Source: Terriglobia bacterium (GTDB lineage Bacteria; Acidobacteriota; Terriglobia; Terriglobales; Acidobacteriaceae). Taken from it: DNA of 64,000 nt. How positions within the stretch are numbered: position 1 is the stretch's first letter; each line of letters starts with the position of its first letter. This document shows, piece after piece, positions 9,486 through 17,675 of this stretch. The DNA lies in assembly GCA_032252755.1 (NCBI GenBank), contig JAVUPY010000059.1:84873-148872 (forward strand). The letters are read 5' to 3'. The notes beneath the pieces were generated by a model. The model ran no database searches. It was not told the DNA's origin and saw only the letters and a program-made list of their open reading frames with translations. Position numbers and translations under genes: made by a program.

Positions 9486-9625
9486 GTCGACAAGCCAGTT
9501 CTCAGTTGCCGGTTCTCGGTTCTCAGATGAGGGGTACCGGGGCAGTCGTAAGACAAGCCACGCCATCGGCACACGTAAACGTGTGCCGCTTCCAGTTCGA
9601 TGCGCGAGTTGAGAAAGATCAAAAG

Positions 9626-9655
9626 CAACGGCGCCCACGGAGGGCGCCGTCGTTG
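9626..9655. other. Strong GC-rich hairpin
   Basis: CGGCGCCC (9629-9636) pairs perfectly with GGGCGCCG (9642-9649) across a five-base loop, and CAA/TTG outside extends it after a small bulge. No T-run follows on either side, so it is not a classical terminator. It may be an extragenic palindrome downstream of the protease gene. Confidence 0.6.
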
Positions 9656-9813
9656 GACTTATCCATGATCAGGATAGAGGGTGGTGAGGAACGGTGTCTG
9701 TGATGTAAAGGAAAAAAGTTTTGGGCGATTCCCAAAACGGGAATTCGAAGTTGTGAAATTGGGGAATGTTCCGTCTGGCCCGCATTCCGCTGTCCTTCAC
9801 CGGATGGCGGCTT

Positions 9814-10234
9814 TTACTTTTGCATTAGTTGGCGAATTAGCTTTCGCATTTCGACTGGAGAATAGCGGTCACTCCAAGTCGCGGTCTCTTTTCCACTCCG
9901 GTCAGTTTCTATGATGAGGTCATCCACCAAACGGGCAAGAAGCCACGGATTGTGACCGCATCTAATCTCGCCTCTCCACTTCGATCCCTCCAGAATCATG
10001 AACTCTGCCGGGTATTGCTGTTTCGCCTTACGCAATCTCCAAGCGACCTTTTCCACTGACAAGTGCGCGCCTGTGATAGAGCAGTTCAACTATCTCCCGC
10101 ACGCGGTCGGCAGAAATGCGCGGGTCGAGAATCTCTGCGACCTTGTCCTCTCGCTTCGCGTGCTCCCCAATCCATTCCCACGTAACAAGCCACGCCTTCA
10201 GTCCTTTGTGCTTTTTCATTTGGCTGATGGCCAC
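9814..10234 (-). pseudogene. Small conserved-looking gene broken by a frameshift
   Basis: Two overlapping minus-strand frames read as one protein if joined. The first (from 10234, or ATG 10219) gives MKKHKGLKAWLVTWEWIG and ends ISADRVREIVELLYHRRA before going off. The second continues AHLSVEKVAWRLRKAK, then PAEFMILEG, RGEIRCGHNPWLLARLVDDLI, to a stop at 9814. Neither half has the features of a complete domain, and the second has no good start. The switch lies at a GCGCGC tract at 10064-10070, consistent with loss of one GC unit or one extra base. The joined product would be about 130 residues and of unknown function. It could be a sequencing error, a decaying gene or, less likely, a programmed shift. 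Confidence 0.5.
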
Positions 10235-10331
10235 TCCTTCCCTTGTACCCTACCCTTCTCCCGCGCAGTCCAGCGGGAGAGGGTGGGGCTGTTCTTCTGT
10301 TCTATCATTCGGGATTTCTGGCCCCCATTCC

Positions 10332-10985
10332 TCAAGCTCTGGCAATCAACCTGGCGTGCTGCGCGCTGTCATGGCGTGCCCATTTTCGGTATGCGGATAG
10401 CGCGAGCAGGAGGGCATTGACTACGATCCAGGCTGCCGTCAGAGCCTGCGCAAGCAGCAAATTGCTGATGTCGAGATCAAACTGGAACTGGGCTTGCCGG
10501 ACCTTCCACGCTCCGTTCTCGTTTACCATTACCCCCGTCAGCCGCAGGGGCAAAACCAGATAGCGCGAAAGATCAAACTTGACCGAGCCGACGGTAGCAA
10601 ACCAGGCCACGTTTCCCACCGCCGAGATCTGGGTTTGGTCGAGGCGGAAGCGGCAATCGCCCCAGGATTCCCAGTCTTCCCGGATTAACTTGGTGACCTC
10701 AGGGTAGCCCACATAGATCTCCCCGGGCATGGTGCCGAGGACCACTGGTCGTTCGCGCGAAAACACGCCGTCCATGTACGTATCTAATTGCTTCACATCG
10801 CGCCGGGTGTAGCCCTCCTGGAATTTTTGCAATTGATTGAGCACTGAAGTCCGGACTTCCGGCGTAGCGTTGCCCCATTCCGGAGCAGCGCGCCATGCGC
10901 CCTGGTTTGGGGTATAGAGATTCCAGAGCAATACGAAAAGCAGAACGCTGAACAGCAACATGAATGCCCGCTTTATGATCGGCAT
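10332..10985 (-). CDS. Membrane-anchored NTF2-like protein
   Basis: 217 residues. A hydrophobic segment at residues 8-22 is followed by a soluble domain with VLNQLQKFQEGYTRRDVKQLDTYM, PGEIYVGYPEVTKLIREDW, a CRFRLDQTQISAVGNVAWFAT strand pair, and GVMVNENGAWKVRQAQFQFD, which is the NTF2/SnoaL-like ketosteroid-isomerase pattern. A second hydrophobic helix near residues 178-197 (LLAQALTAAWIVVNALLLA) precedes a basic tail. Both anchors suggest it sits at the inner membrane with the domain outside. No catalytic function can be assigned. It is divergent from the SDR gene, with 228 bp between them. Confidence 0.7.
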   Translation of the reverse strand: MPIIKRAFMLLFSVLLFVLLWNLYTPNQGAWRAAPEWGNATPEVRTSVLNQLQKFQEGYTRRDVKQLDTYMDGVFSRERPVVLGTMPGEIYVGYPEVTKLIREDWESWGDCRFRLDQTQISAVGNVAWFATVGSVKFDLSRYLVLPLRLTGVMVNENGAWKVRQAQFQFDLDISNLLLAQALTAAWIVVNALLLALSAYRKWARHDSAQHARLIARA

Positions 10986-11213
10986 TTGCTTTCCTCCTCA
11001 CAGTAGAGTCCGAGGCGCCGGTTTTGCCGGGTGCTCGACCGTTGAACCGCTGACCGGCCCGACTGTAGCACTGTGTCAGCACGAAGCAACCGAAATCAAT
11101 GCAGACGGGGCACCCATAGACGAGGCGCCCAAAGTTAATGTTGGCTGTTACAATCGCCTGCTCCGGTCCGTTAGCGGTCGCGGCTCGGGCCACGAGCGGA
11201 GAGGGATAGGAAG

Positions 11214-12002
11214 ATGGATACGGGACTTCGGAATCGTGTCGCGCTGGTTGCGGCCTCCAGCCAGGGATTGGGCAAGGCGGCGGCCGAGGCCTTCGCGGCC
11301 GAGGGCTGCCGGCTAGCGCTGTGTGCTCGCAACGAGCAGCAGATTCAGAAAGTTGCCGAATCGATTCGCCAGAAACACGGCGTTGAAGTTCTAGCCCGGC
11401 GAGTGGATGTCTCGGAGTTCGACGCGGTCGACAGGTTCGTCCAGGAGGTCGCAGGGCATTTCGGCCAGCTCGACATCTGCGTTACCAACGCTGGAGGCCC
11501 GCCCGCAAAAGGGTTCCTCGCCACCACCATGGACGACTGGATGGCCGCTGCGCGGTTGAACCTGCTCAGCACGGTTGCCTTCGCGCACGCGGCGATTCCG
11601 CACATGCAGAAAAGGCATTGGGGGCGTTTCATTACGATCACCTCGGTTTCGGTTCGGCAGCCGGTTCCCGATCTCGTGCTGTCGAACTCCATCCGGGCCG
11701 GTGTCGTCGGACTGCTGAAGAGCCTGTCGAACGAATTCGGAAAAGACGGGATTTTGTTCAACAACGTAGCTCCGGGTTTTACCGCGACGGACCGGTTGAA
11801 AGATCTCGCCGCGGCGCGATCGAAGGCGAGCGGCAAAACGCAGCAGGAAATCTTCGACGGTTGGGCAGCGGACAGCGCGCTGAAACGGCTCGGCGAACCC
11901 GAGGAGGTTGCGGACGCGATCGTGTGGCTCGCCTCGGAACGCGCTTCCTGCATAACCGGGCAAACGTTGCTGGTGGATGGCGGAACGTATCGCGGGCTGT
12001 AA
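11214..12002 (+). CDS. SDR-family oxidoreductase with an atypical active site
   Basis: A 262-residue short-chain dehydrogenase/reductase, FabG-like. It has the Rossmann start VALVAASSQGLGKAAAEAFA, the NNAG-equivalent CVTNAGGPP, ITSVS (catalytic Ser strand) and the C-terminal SCITGQTLLVDGG. In classical SDRs a YxxxK motif follows the Ser by about 13 residues. Here that stretch reads LVLSNSIRAGVVGLLKSL, so Tyr and Lys are replaced by other residues (S/N and R). Such non-YxxxK SDRs are a recognised side branch, and their reaction should not be assumed to be 3-oxoacyl reduction. It lies 50 bp upstream of the cupin gene, probably in the same transcript. Confidence 0.85.
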   Translation: MDTGLRNRVALVAASSQGLGKAAAEAFAAEGCRLALCARNEQQIQKVAESIRQKHGVEVLARRVDVSEFDAVDRFVQEVAGHFGQLDICVTNAGGPPAKGFLATTMDDWMAAARLNLLSTVAFAHAAIPHMQKRHWGRFITITSVSVRQPVPDLVLSNSIRAGVVGLLKSLSNEFGKDGILFNNVAPGFTATDRLKDLAAARSKASGKTQQEIFDGWAADSALKRLGEPEEVADAIVWLASERASCITGQTLLVDGGTYRGL

Positions 12003-12051
12003 GGTGCAAGGTGCAAGGCACAAGACATTGGAAGAGAAGGATTTGATCTTT

Positions 12052-12435
12052 ATGTTGAAACATATCTCCTGGGATTCGGTACCGATTGAACAGTTGAATC
12101 CGCTACTGCAGCGGCATTTTGTCGTTGGCGAAAACGTGATGATCGCGCGCGTTCTGCTCAAGAAAGGTTCGGTCGTGCCGCGGCATAGCCATCACAATGA
12201 GCAACTCACGTACATCCTCGAAGGAGCGCTGAAGTTCTTCATCGACGGCAAGGAGATCGTGGTTGGCGCGGGAGAGGTGCTGTGCATTCCGCCGAACATG
12301 CCGCACGAAGCCCTGGCGCTGGAAGACACCGTGGATCTCGATATTTTCAATCCGCCGCGCAAGGACTGGATCGAGAAGAACGACGAGTACCTGCGGTCGG
12401 AGGCCGAGGCGCTGAACAAGGTTGGGGAGCGGTGA
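12052..12435 (+). CDS. Cupin-domain protein
   Basis: 127 residues forming a single small beta-barrel. The metal-binding motif one reads PRHSHHNEQLTYILEG, with His, His and Glu ligands, and motif two is PPNMPHEALALED, with the last His. Such single-domain cupins bind a divalent metal and act as isomerases, dioxygenases or sensors. The ATG at 12052 with AGAAGGA about ten bases upstream was chosen over the longer frame, whose extra N-terminal 25 residues come from a low-complexity intergenic stretch. It is 49 bp after the SDR gene, and co-transcription suggests that the two act on the same small molecule. Confidence 0.85.
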   Translation: MLKHISWDSVPIEQLNPLLQRHFVVGENVMIARVLLKKGSVVPRHSHHNEQLTYILEGALKFFIDGKEIVVGAGEVLCIPPNMPHEALALEDTVDLDIFNPPRKDWIEKNDEYLRSEAEALNKVGER

Positions 12436-12637
12436 AGGTAATCTGTCGTCGCTGAAGCGACTCTGTGGCGGTCGCGATGCGAGTTCCCCGCACTTACGTG
12501 CGGGGCTACGTTCTCGGACCACGTCATTGACGTCTCACACGGACTCTTACGTGCGGGGCTGATTTCTAGAATCACGCCTTCGTTGTAGACGTGGGCTTTC
12601 GCGTGCCGACCTTTTTCTAAAACCGAATAGAGATTCC

Positions 12638-13540
12638 CTAGCCCGCGGCGGCGACCGGTTGCAGCAGGCCGGCTCCTTTCGCGATCTTTTCCAGTTTCGC
12701 GCGCGTTTCCGGTTTTACGCGCAGCATGGGCAGGCGGTAGTTCTCCTCGATGCGGCCCATCATGGCGAGCACGCACTTCACGGGCATCGGATTGGATTCA
12801 AGGAAGTTGGCCTGCATCAGCGGGAGGAATTTGCGGTGGAGCTTGCGCGCGCTGGTCCAGTCGCCAGCGAGGGCTGCGCGCGTCATTTCCGCCATCTCTT
12901 TAGGAATTTCGTTGGAGGCGACGGAGATGATGCCGGAGCCGCCGAGCGAGATGACGGGCAGCGTGACGGCGTCGTCGCCGCTGAAGACGAGGAAGGATTC
13001 GGGGACGGCGTTGAAGACGTCGGCGATTTGCGAGAGGTTGCCGCTGGCTTCCTTGACGGCGATGATATTCGGGATCTGCGCGAGGCGGCCCAGCGTGGCC
13101 GGTTCGATGTTGGCGGCGGTGCGGCCGGGCACGTTGTAGAGCACGAGCGGCTTGTCGACGGCTTCGGCGATTGCCTTGAAGTGCTGGTACTGGCCTTCCT
13201 GCGTGGGCTTGTTGTAGTAGGGCGAGGCGGTAAGGATGGCGTCGACGCCGGGGATGGCGGCCACGGTGCGAGCGCGCTCAACGGCTTCGGCCGTGCAATT
13301 CGAAGTCGCACCGGCGACGATGGGAACGCGCCCATTCACAACTTCAATAGTTATTTCGATGACGCGGAGCCACTCGTCTCGGGTGAGCGTAGGCGTCTCG
13401 CCGGTGGTTCCGCAAGGGACGAGAAAGTCGATTTTCGACTCGACCTGCCATGCGACGAGGGAGCGTAGAGATTTTTCGTCGATGGAGCCGTCGCTGAGAA
13501 ATGGGGTGACGATCGCGGTGCCGCAGCCACGTAGTTTCAT
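12638..13540 (-). CDS. dapA: 4-hydroxy-tetrahydrodipicolinate synthase
   Basis: Condenses pyruvate with aspartate semialdehyde, the first committed step towards diaminopimelate and lysine. The 300-residue TIM barrel shows GTAIVTPF, CGTTGETPTL (substrate-binding TTGE), LYNVPGRTAANIEP (the catalytic Tyr) and IIAVKEASGN (the Schiff-base Lys). The ATG at 13540 (MKLRGCGTAI) is right for the family; the frame extends 51 codons upstream through repeat-like intergenic sequence without a plausible start. A GGGGA lies seven bases upstream. It is downstream of dapB by about 195 bp, and the lysC-dapB-dapA order makes a lysine cluster. Confidence 0.95.
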   Translation of the reverse strand: MKLRGCGTAIVTPFLSDGSIDEKSLRSLVAWQVESKIDFLVPCGTTGETPTLTRDEWLRVIEITIEVVNGRVPIVAGATSNCTAEAVERARTVAAIPGVDAILTASPYYNKPTQEGQYQHFKAIAEAVDKPLVLYNVPGRTAANIEPATLGRLAQIPNIIAVKEASGNLSQIADVFNAVPESFLVFSGDDAVTLPVISLGGSGIISVASNEIPKEMAEMTRAALAGDWTSARKLHRKFLPLMQANFLESNPMPVKCVLAMMGRIEENYRLPMLRVKPETRAKLEKIAKGAGLLQPVAAAG

Positions 13541-13589
13541 AGGAGAATCCCCGAGAAGAATTGGGTCTAGTTTACGGGAAATTGCGGAA

Positions 13590-13624
13590 ATTGACGATTG
13601 ACGATTTCCGCATTGACGATTGAA
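13590..13624 (+). repeat. 35-bp ATTGACGATT repeat, solo copy
   Basis: The unit is ATTGACGATTGACGATTT, four variable bases (CCGC here), then ATTGACGATTGAA. The same unit occurs twice, head to head, between alaS and the CreD-like gene (24203-24237 and 24254-24288). It is followed by degenerate ATGACGAA pieces up to about 13660. It lies between dapB and dapA. Confidence 0.85.
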
Positions 13625-13734
13625 AAGAGAATGACGAAATGACGAATGTCGGAATGACGAACAGAAGATCGTGCCATGAAAGGCTGAACACAAGGTCCTT
13701 CGGCTCCGTTCAGGATGACACTTCCGTTGTTATT

Positions 13735-14415
13735 TCACAGTTGGTCGAAGATGCTGGCGAAGTCGTAGAAGCCTTTTTTGCCGGCGATCCACTCGGCGGC
13801 TCGGACGGCGCCTAGGGCGAAGCCGCGACGGTTCTTGGCGTCGTGGGTAAGAAGAATGCTGTCTTCAGGCGAGTCGAGCAGGACGACGTGCATTCCGATG
13901 GTTTCGCCCTCGCGTACGGAGGTGATCTCGAGTTTTTTCCCGGCGGCGCGCTCGATCAGCTTCTGGATCATCACCGCGGTCCCGGAGGGCGCGTCCTTCT
14001 TATGAACATGGTGACGCTCCATGATGGAGCCGTGGTATCCGTAATTGAGCGCGGCGGCGGCCATGTGCGCAATGTGGAAGAAGAGGTTCACGCCGATGGA
14101 GAAGTTCGAGGCCCAGACGAGCGCGATGCCGGAGTCTTCGACGAGGCGCTGCACGCGGTCGAGGTCCTTGTACCACCCGGTGGTGCCGACGACGATGTTG
14201 GCGCCGGCTCGGGCGCATGCTTCCATGTTGGGAATGACGGCTTCGGGCGTGGTGAAGTCGATGACAGCGTCGACGCCGGTAAGAGTGTCGCTGGTGAGGG
14301 CTGCGCCGTTCTTGTTCTCGGCGGAAGAGACGACGAGAACGCTGTGTCCGCGCTCACGGGCGATCTGCTCGACGAGCGAACCGGTTTTGCCGTGGCCGAG
14401 GAGAACGAGGTTCAT
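13735..14415 (-). CDS. dapB: 4-hydroxy-tetrahydrodipicolinate reductase
   Basis: NAD(P)H-dependent reduction in diaminopimelate/lysine synthesis. The 226-residue protein begins MNLVLLGHGKTGSLV, a glycine-rich nucleotide loop, has VDAVIDFTTPEAV and VVGTTGW, and the family signature ERHHVHKKDAPSGTA near residue 135 with the catalytic His pair and Lys. It is about 45 residues shorter than the E. coli enzyme, the short form that occurs in several phyla. It is between lysC and dapA on the same strand, 82 bp downstream of lysC. Confidence 0.95.
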   Translation of the reverse strand: MNLVLLGHGKTGSLVEQIARERGHSVLVVSSAENKNGAALTSDTLTGVDAVIDFTTPEAVIPNMEACARAGANIVVGTTGWYKDLDRVQRLVEDSGIALVWASNFSIGVNLFFHIAHMAAAALNYGYHGSIMERHHVHKKDAPSGTAVMIQKLIERAAGKKLEITSVREGETIGMHVVLLDSPEDSILLTHDAKNRRGFALGAVRAAEWIAGKKGFYDFASIFDQL

Positions 14416-14497
14416 GGGGATCCTTTCGCAATTCGCTATTCACCATTCGCAAAAGCTTAAACCCGCAGCGCTATTCGCGACTCGAGATTAGCAAAAC

Positions 14498-15874
14498 TCA
14501 GTCCGCGAAGATCTCGGGGTCGGGCGCGGAGAAGAAACGTTTGTGCAGGCGGCGGACGGCTTCGGGTACGTCGGCTTCGTCGATCACGAAGGTGATGTTA
14601 ATTTCCGATGCGCCCTGGGAAATCATGCGGACGTTGATGTCTTCGAGCGCGCTGAAGACCTGCGCGGCTACGCCCGCCTTCTCTCGAATGTTCTCGCCGA
14701 CGAGGCAGACGATGGCCTTGCGACCGGAGTATTTCACGTCGGCGATGGCTTCGAGATCGGCGGCGATGTCGGGGATGGCCTCGTTGGAATCTACCGTGAG
14801 CGAGACGCTGACCTCGGAAGTGGAGACTACGTCGACAGCGCAACGGTGCTTGTCGAAGATTTCGAAGATCTGGCGCAGGTAGCCGTGAGCCATCAGCATG
14901 CGGGTGGCGACGACGTCGACGATGGTGATGCGCTTCTTGGCGGCGATGGCTTTGAAGATGCTGTTGGAGTGCGGCGCGCGAGAGACGATGAGCGTGCCTT
15001 CGCAGTCAGGGTTGCGCGAGTTCAGCACCCGGACCGGAATATCTTTTTGGACGGCGGGGAGAACCGTCGCGGGGTGCAGGACTTTGGCGCCGAAGTAGGC
15101 GAGTTCAGCGGCCTCTTCAAAGCTGATGACCTTGATGCGTTTGGCGTCAGGACAGAGATTCGGGTCGGTCGTGAGCATGCCGTCGACGTCGGTCCAGATT
15201 TCGATCGCGCTGGCGTGAAGGGCTGCGCCGAAGAGAGCGGCGGAGTAGTCGGAGCCGCCGCGACCGATGGTCGTCTGCACACCTTGTTTCGTCGCACCGA
15301 TGAAACCGCCGAGAATGGGAACGCCGCCGGCGTCGACCACGGGCTTGATCAACTGCTTGGCGCGATCGTCGATTTCCTGCACTTGCGGAACGGCCTTGGT
15401 GTGCTGCGCGTCGGTGATCATCACTTCGCGAGAGTCGACGAGAACGGCATTCAGGCCGCGGGCGCAGAAAGCGGCAGTGCAGATCTTGCTGGAGAGGCGC
15501 TCGCCGTAGCTGACGACGTAATCGGACGTTCGGGGCGTGAGTTCGCCGACGGCGGCGATGCCGCGAAGAAGTTCGTCGAGATTATTGAACTCCTCTTCGA
15601 GTTCGGCGTGGAACTGGGTGAAAATGCCGGTGCCGAGCAGTTCGCCGGCGGTGCTGTAGTGGCGCTCGCGCAGGCCGCGAGAGAGTTCGAGGGCGCGGTC
15701 GCGATCTCCGGATCCGGCGGCGCGGGCCATGGCAAGCAAGGTGTCGGTGACCTTGGCCATGGCGCTGACGACTACGACCGGCTTGCGGTCGAGGCGTCCG
15801 CGAACGATTTGACAGGCGCGATCGATGGCCTCGGCATCCATGACCGAGGTTCCACCGAATTTCATTACGAGCAT
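14498..15874 (-). CDS. lysC: Aspartate kinase
   Basis: Phosphorylates aspartate, entry to the lysine, threonine and methionine branch. The 458-residue protein begins MLVMKFGGTSVMD (kinase KFGGTS motif), has VVVSAMAKVTDTLL, then GRGGSDYSAALFGAAL and EIWTDVDGMLTTDPN. Two C-terminal ACT-type segments follow (TIVDVVATRM, KAIVCLVGENIREKAG and MISQGASEINITFV), the site of amino-acid feedback. As the first gene of the dap cluster it is probably the lysine-responsive isoenzyme, though this is inference. Confidence 0.95.
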   Translation of the reverse strand: MLVMKFGGTSVMDAEAIDRACQIVRGRLDRKPVVVVSAMAKVTDTLLAMARAAGSGDRDRALELSRGLRERHYSTAGELLGTGIFTQFHAELEEEFNNLDELLRGIAAVGELTPRTSDYVVSYGERLSSKICTAAFCARGLNAVLVDSREVMITDAQHTKAVPQVQEIDDRAKQLIKPVVDAGGVPILGGFIGATKQGVQTTIGRGGSDYSAALFGAALHASAIEIWTDVDGMLTTDPNLCPDAKRIKVISFEEAAELAYFGAKVLHPATVLPAVQKDIPVRVLNSRNPDCEGTLIVSRAPHSNSIFKAIAAKKRITIVDVVATRMLMAHGYLRQIFEIFDKHRCAVDVVSTSEVSVSLTVDSNEAIPDIAADLEAIADVKYSGRKAIVCLVGENIREKAGVAAQVFSALEDINVRMISQGASEINITFVIDEADVPEAVRRLHKRFFSAPDPEIFAD

Positions 15875-15896
15875 AGACTCTGATCAATAGACCCGA

Positions 15897-15959
15897 CATC
15901 TGCTAACCCACATCTGCTGACAGCGGCGGATGTGAGGGCACGGGATGTGGGGCACCGGC
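15897..15959. repeat. Dispersed CACATCTG ... GATGTGGGGCACC repeat, copy 2
   Basis: ACATCTGCTAACCCACATCT, then CTGACAGCGGCGGATGTG, then GATGTGGGGCACCGGCGG. It shares CACATCTGCTGAC and ATGTGGGGCACCGG with copy 1 near 9435. It lies upstream of lysC, and could be part of its leader. Confidence 0.7.
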
Positions 15960-16042
15960 GGTGATTATCATTTTCAGACTAGCACGATGCAGTTGGCTCG
16001 CGTAATGACCAAAGCGGTGTGAATTCAGGTTCGCAAGCTTCA

Positions 16043-17407
16043 TCAGCGCGCCTGGATTCGCATCTTCATTCCATACTTCGGGCGCAGGGTAAACAGCGGT
16101 TCGGGTTCAACAGGATGGCCGGGGACGAGATCCATCTTCCAGCGTTGCGCGAAGGTAGCGAGGACGAGGATACCTTCCATCCAAGCGAAGGCTTCGCCGA
16201 TGCACTGGCGCGGTCCCATGCCGAAGGGGAAATAAGTGAAGCGCTGGCGAGATGCTTTGGCCTCGGGCGTGTGGCGAAGGGGATCGAAGCGCAAGGGATC
16301 GGGGAAGAAGCGTGGATCTCGTTGCAGAACGAACTGGCTCATGAGGACGGTGGTGCCCTTCGGCAGCCGGTAGGGACCGAGTTCGAAGTCGGCAATCGCT
16401 TCCCTGCCCATCGCCCATGCGGGAGGATAAAGACGCATCGATTCGGCCAGCACCATCTCGGTGTAGCACAGGCACGGGAGGTCGTCGTAGGTCGGCAGGC
16501 GACCGCCGAGGACCTCGTCGATTTCGGCGTACATCTTGTCGCGCGCGTCTGGGTTTTGGGAAAGCAGGTACCAGGTCCAGGTGAGCGCGATGGCCATGGT
16601 TTCGTAGCCAGCGAGAAAGACGGTGACGACCTGGTCGCGGAGGTCGGATTCGGTCCAGCCCATCTGCTGCTGAGCGGAAAGCATGAGGTCGAGCAGGTCG
16701 GGAGATTCGGATAAAGGTGCGTTGCGATGTTCGGCAATCATGCGGTCCAGGGTTCTGTGCAATCGGCGGCGGGCCAGCAGAAACTTGTGCAGGGGTGTGA
16801 ATGGCAGGTGGATGAGATATTTCACGCCGGGCATCAGAACCATCGCGTGGTAGACGTTCATGATATCCGCCACCCCGGCGTTTAGCGCTTCGATGTCATC
16901 GCCCAATTCAGTTCGGAACAATGTCTCGCCCACCGTGCCAAGGGCGAGCTTCATCATGTCCTGATAAATGTCGCGTTCGCCTTCGTGCCACTGGTCGCGA
17001 ACCCGGGCGGCGCGGCGGACGATGGTCTCCGCGTATGCGGGGACCTGCTGGCGGTGGAACGCGGGTTGCGCGACCTGGCGCTCCTTGCGATGGGCGGCGC
17101 CATCGACGGTGATCATCCCTTCGCCGAGCAGCAGCTTGGAGCGACGCTGAGTACGTTCTTTCACGAAATTCGCATGCTGCACGATGAGTACGTCGCGAAT
17201 GTACTCGGGGCTGTTCAGGAAGATGACGTGGTCATTGCGAACCTTGTAATGGGCGATGTCGCCGTACTTCGCCGCAAGGTTCTGAAAATGGATGATCGGA
17301 TTGACGAGGCGGCGGTGCTTTAGGGCCTGCCAGGCGAGATTGTTCGGCATTCCGGGAGGGAAGCGGTAGCCAGAGGGTTGGGGAAGTTGGAGTTCGGTTG
17401 CTGACAT
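16043..17407 (-). CDS. Cytochrome P450
   Basis: Haem-thiolate monooxygenase of unknown substrate. The soluble 454-residue protein has the I-helix AGYETMA (oxygen activation), ESMR (K-helix ExxR) and the haem loop FGMGPRQCIGEAFA with the proximal Cys. Length and sequence resemble the bacterial CYP102/CYP4-like soluble enzymes without a fused reductase. The ATG at 17407 (MSATELQLPQPSGYRFPPG) was chosen because the Pro-rich start is normal; an ATG 63 bp upstream is possible. It is alone on its strand, so electron partners must be elsewhere. Confidence 0.92.
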   Translation of the reverse strand: MSATELQLPQPSGYRFPPGMPNNLAWQALKHRRLVNPIIHFQNLAAKYGDIAHYKVRNDHVIFLNSPEYIRDVLIVQHANFVKERTQRRSKLLLGEGMITVDGAAHRKERQVAQPAFHRQQVPAYAETIVRRAARVRDQWHEGERDIYQDMMKLALGTVGETLFRTELGDDIEALNAGVADIMNVYHAMVLMPGVKYLIHLPFTPLHKFLLARRRLHRTLDRMIAEHRNAPLSESPDLLDLMLSAQQQMGWTESDLRDQVVTVFLAGYETMAIALTWTWYLLSQNPDARDKMYAEIDEVLGGRLPTYDDLPCLCYTEMVLAESMRLYPPAWAMGREAIADFELGPYRLPKGTTVLMSQFVLQRDPRFFPDPLRFDPLRHTPEAKASRQRFTYFPFGMGPRQCIGEAFAWMEGILVLATFAQRWKMDLVPGHPVEPEPLFTLRPKYGMKMRIQAR

Positions 17408-17675
17408 TAATTCGATTGGATGACATTGGTCGGCTAAAGCTTCGGGCTGTGAGCGCTCAGCAATCAACATTCAGCGGGAAGGTTCGGTGGCGCTGCCGCG
17501 AGTCGTGACCAATGAGCAGAACAGACCCGCATCCGCACTGATTACTGAGTGCTGAATGCTCAAAGGTGCATGGTATGGTTTGCCCTTTAGTAAACCCCTA
17601 AGTGTCTGTCCTTCATTGCGTTCGCGGTAGGGGCGTGTTACTTTCCGGTCACCTGCTGAGGATTCGGATAACACG

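Larger units (their letters stand above)
9192..9813. other. 622 bp interval with repeats and no supported gene
   Basis: The frames that cross this stretch on either strand have no family-like sequence and mutually overlap. It holds a copy of the CACATCTG/GATGTGGGGCACC repeat near 9435-9485 and a strong hairpin at 9626-9655. Near 9725 there is a short run of the type CCCAAAACGGGAATTC, which also occurs near 5380. Confidence 0.6.

Noticed and set aside
9276..9638. Overlapping 120- and 184-codon minus-strand frames
   Set aside because: They cross the repeat and hairpin, have no start context and no family-like sequence.
14543..15883. 446-codon plus-strand frame over lysC
   Set aside because: Antisense shadow of the lysC coding region caused by GC-rich codon structure.
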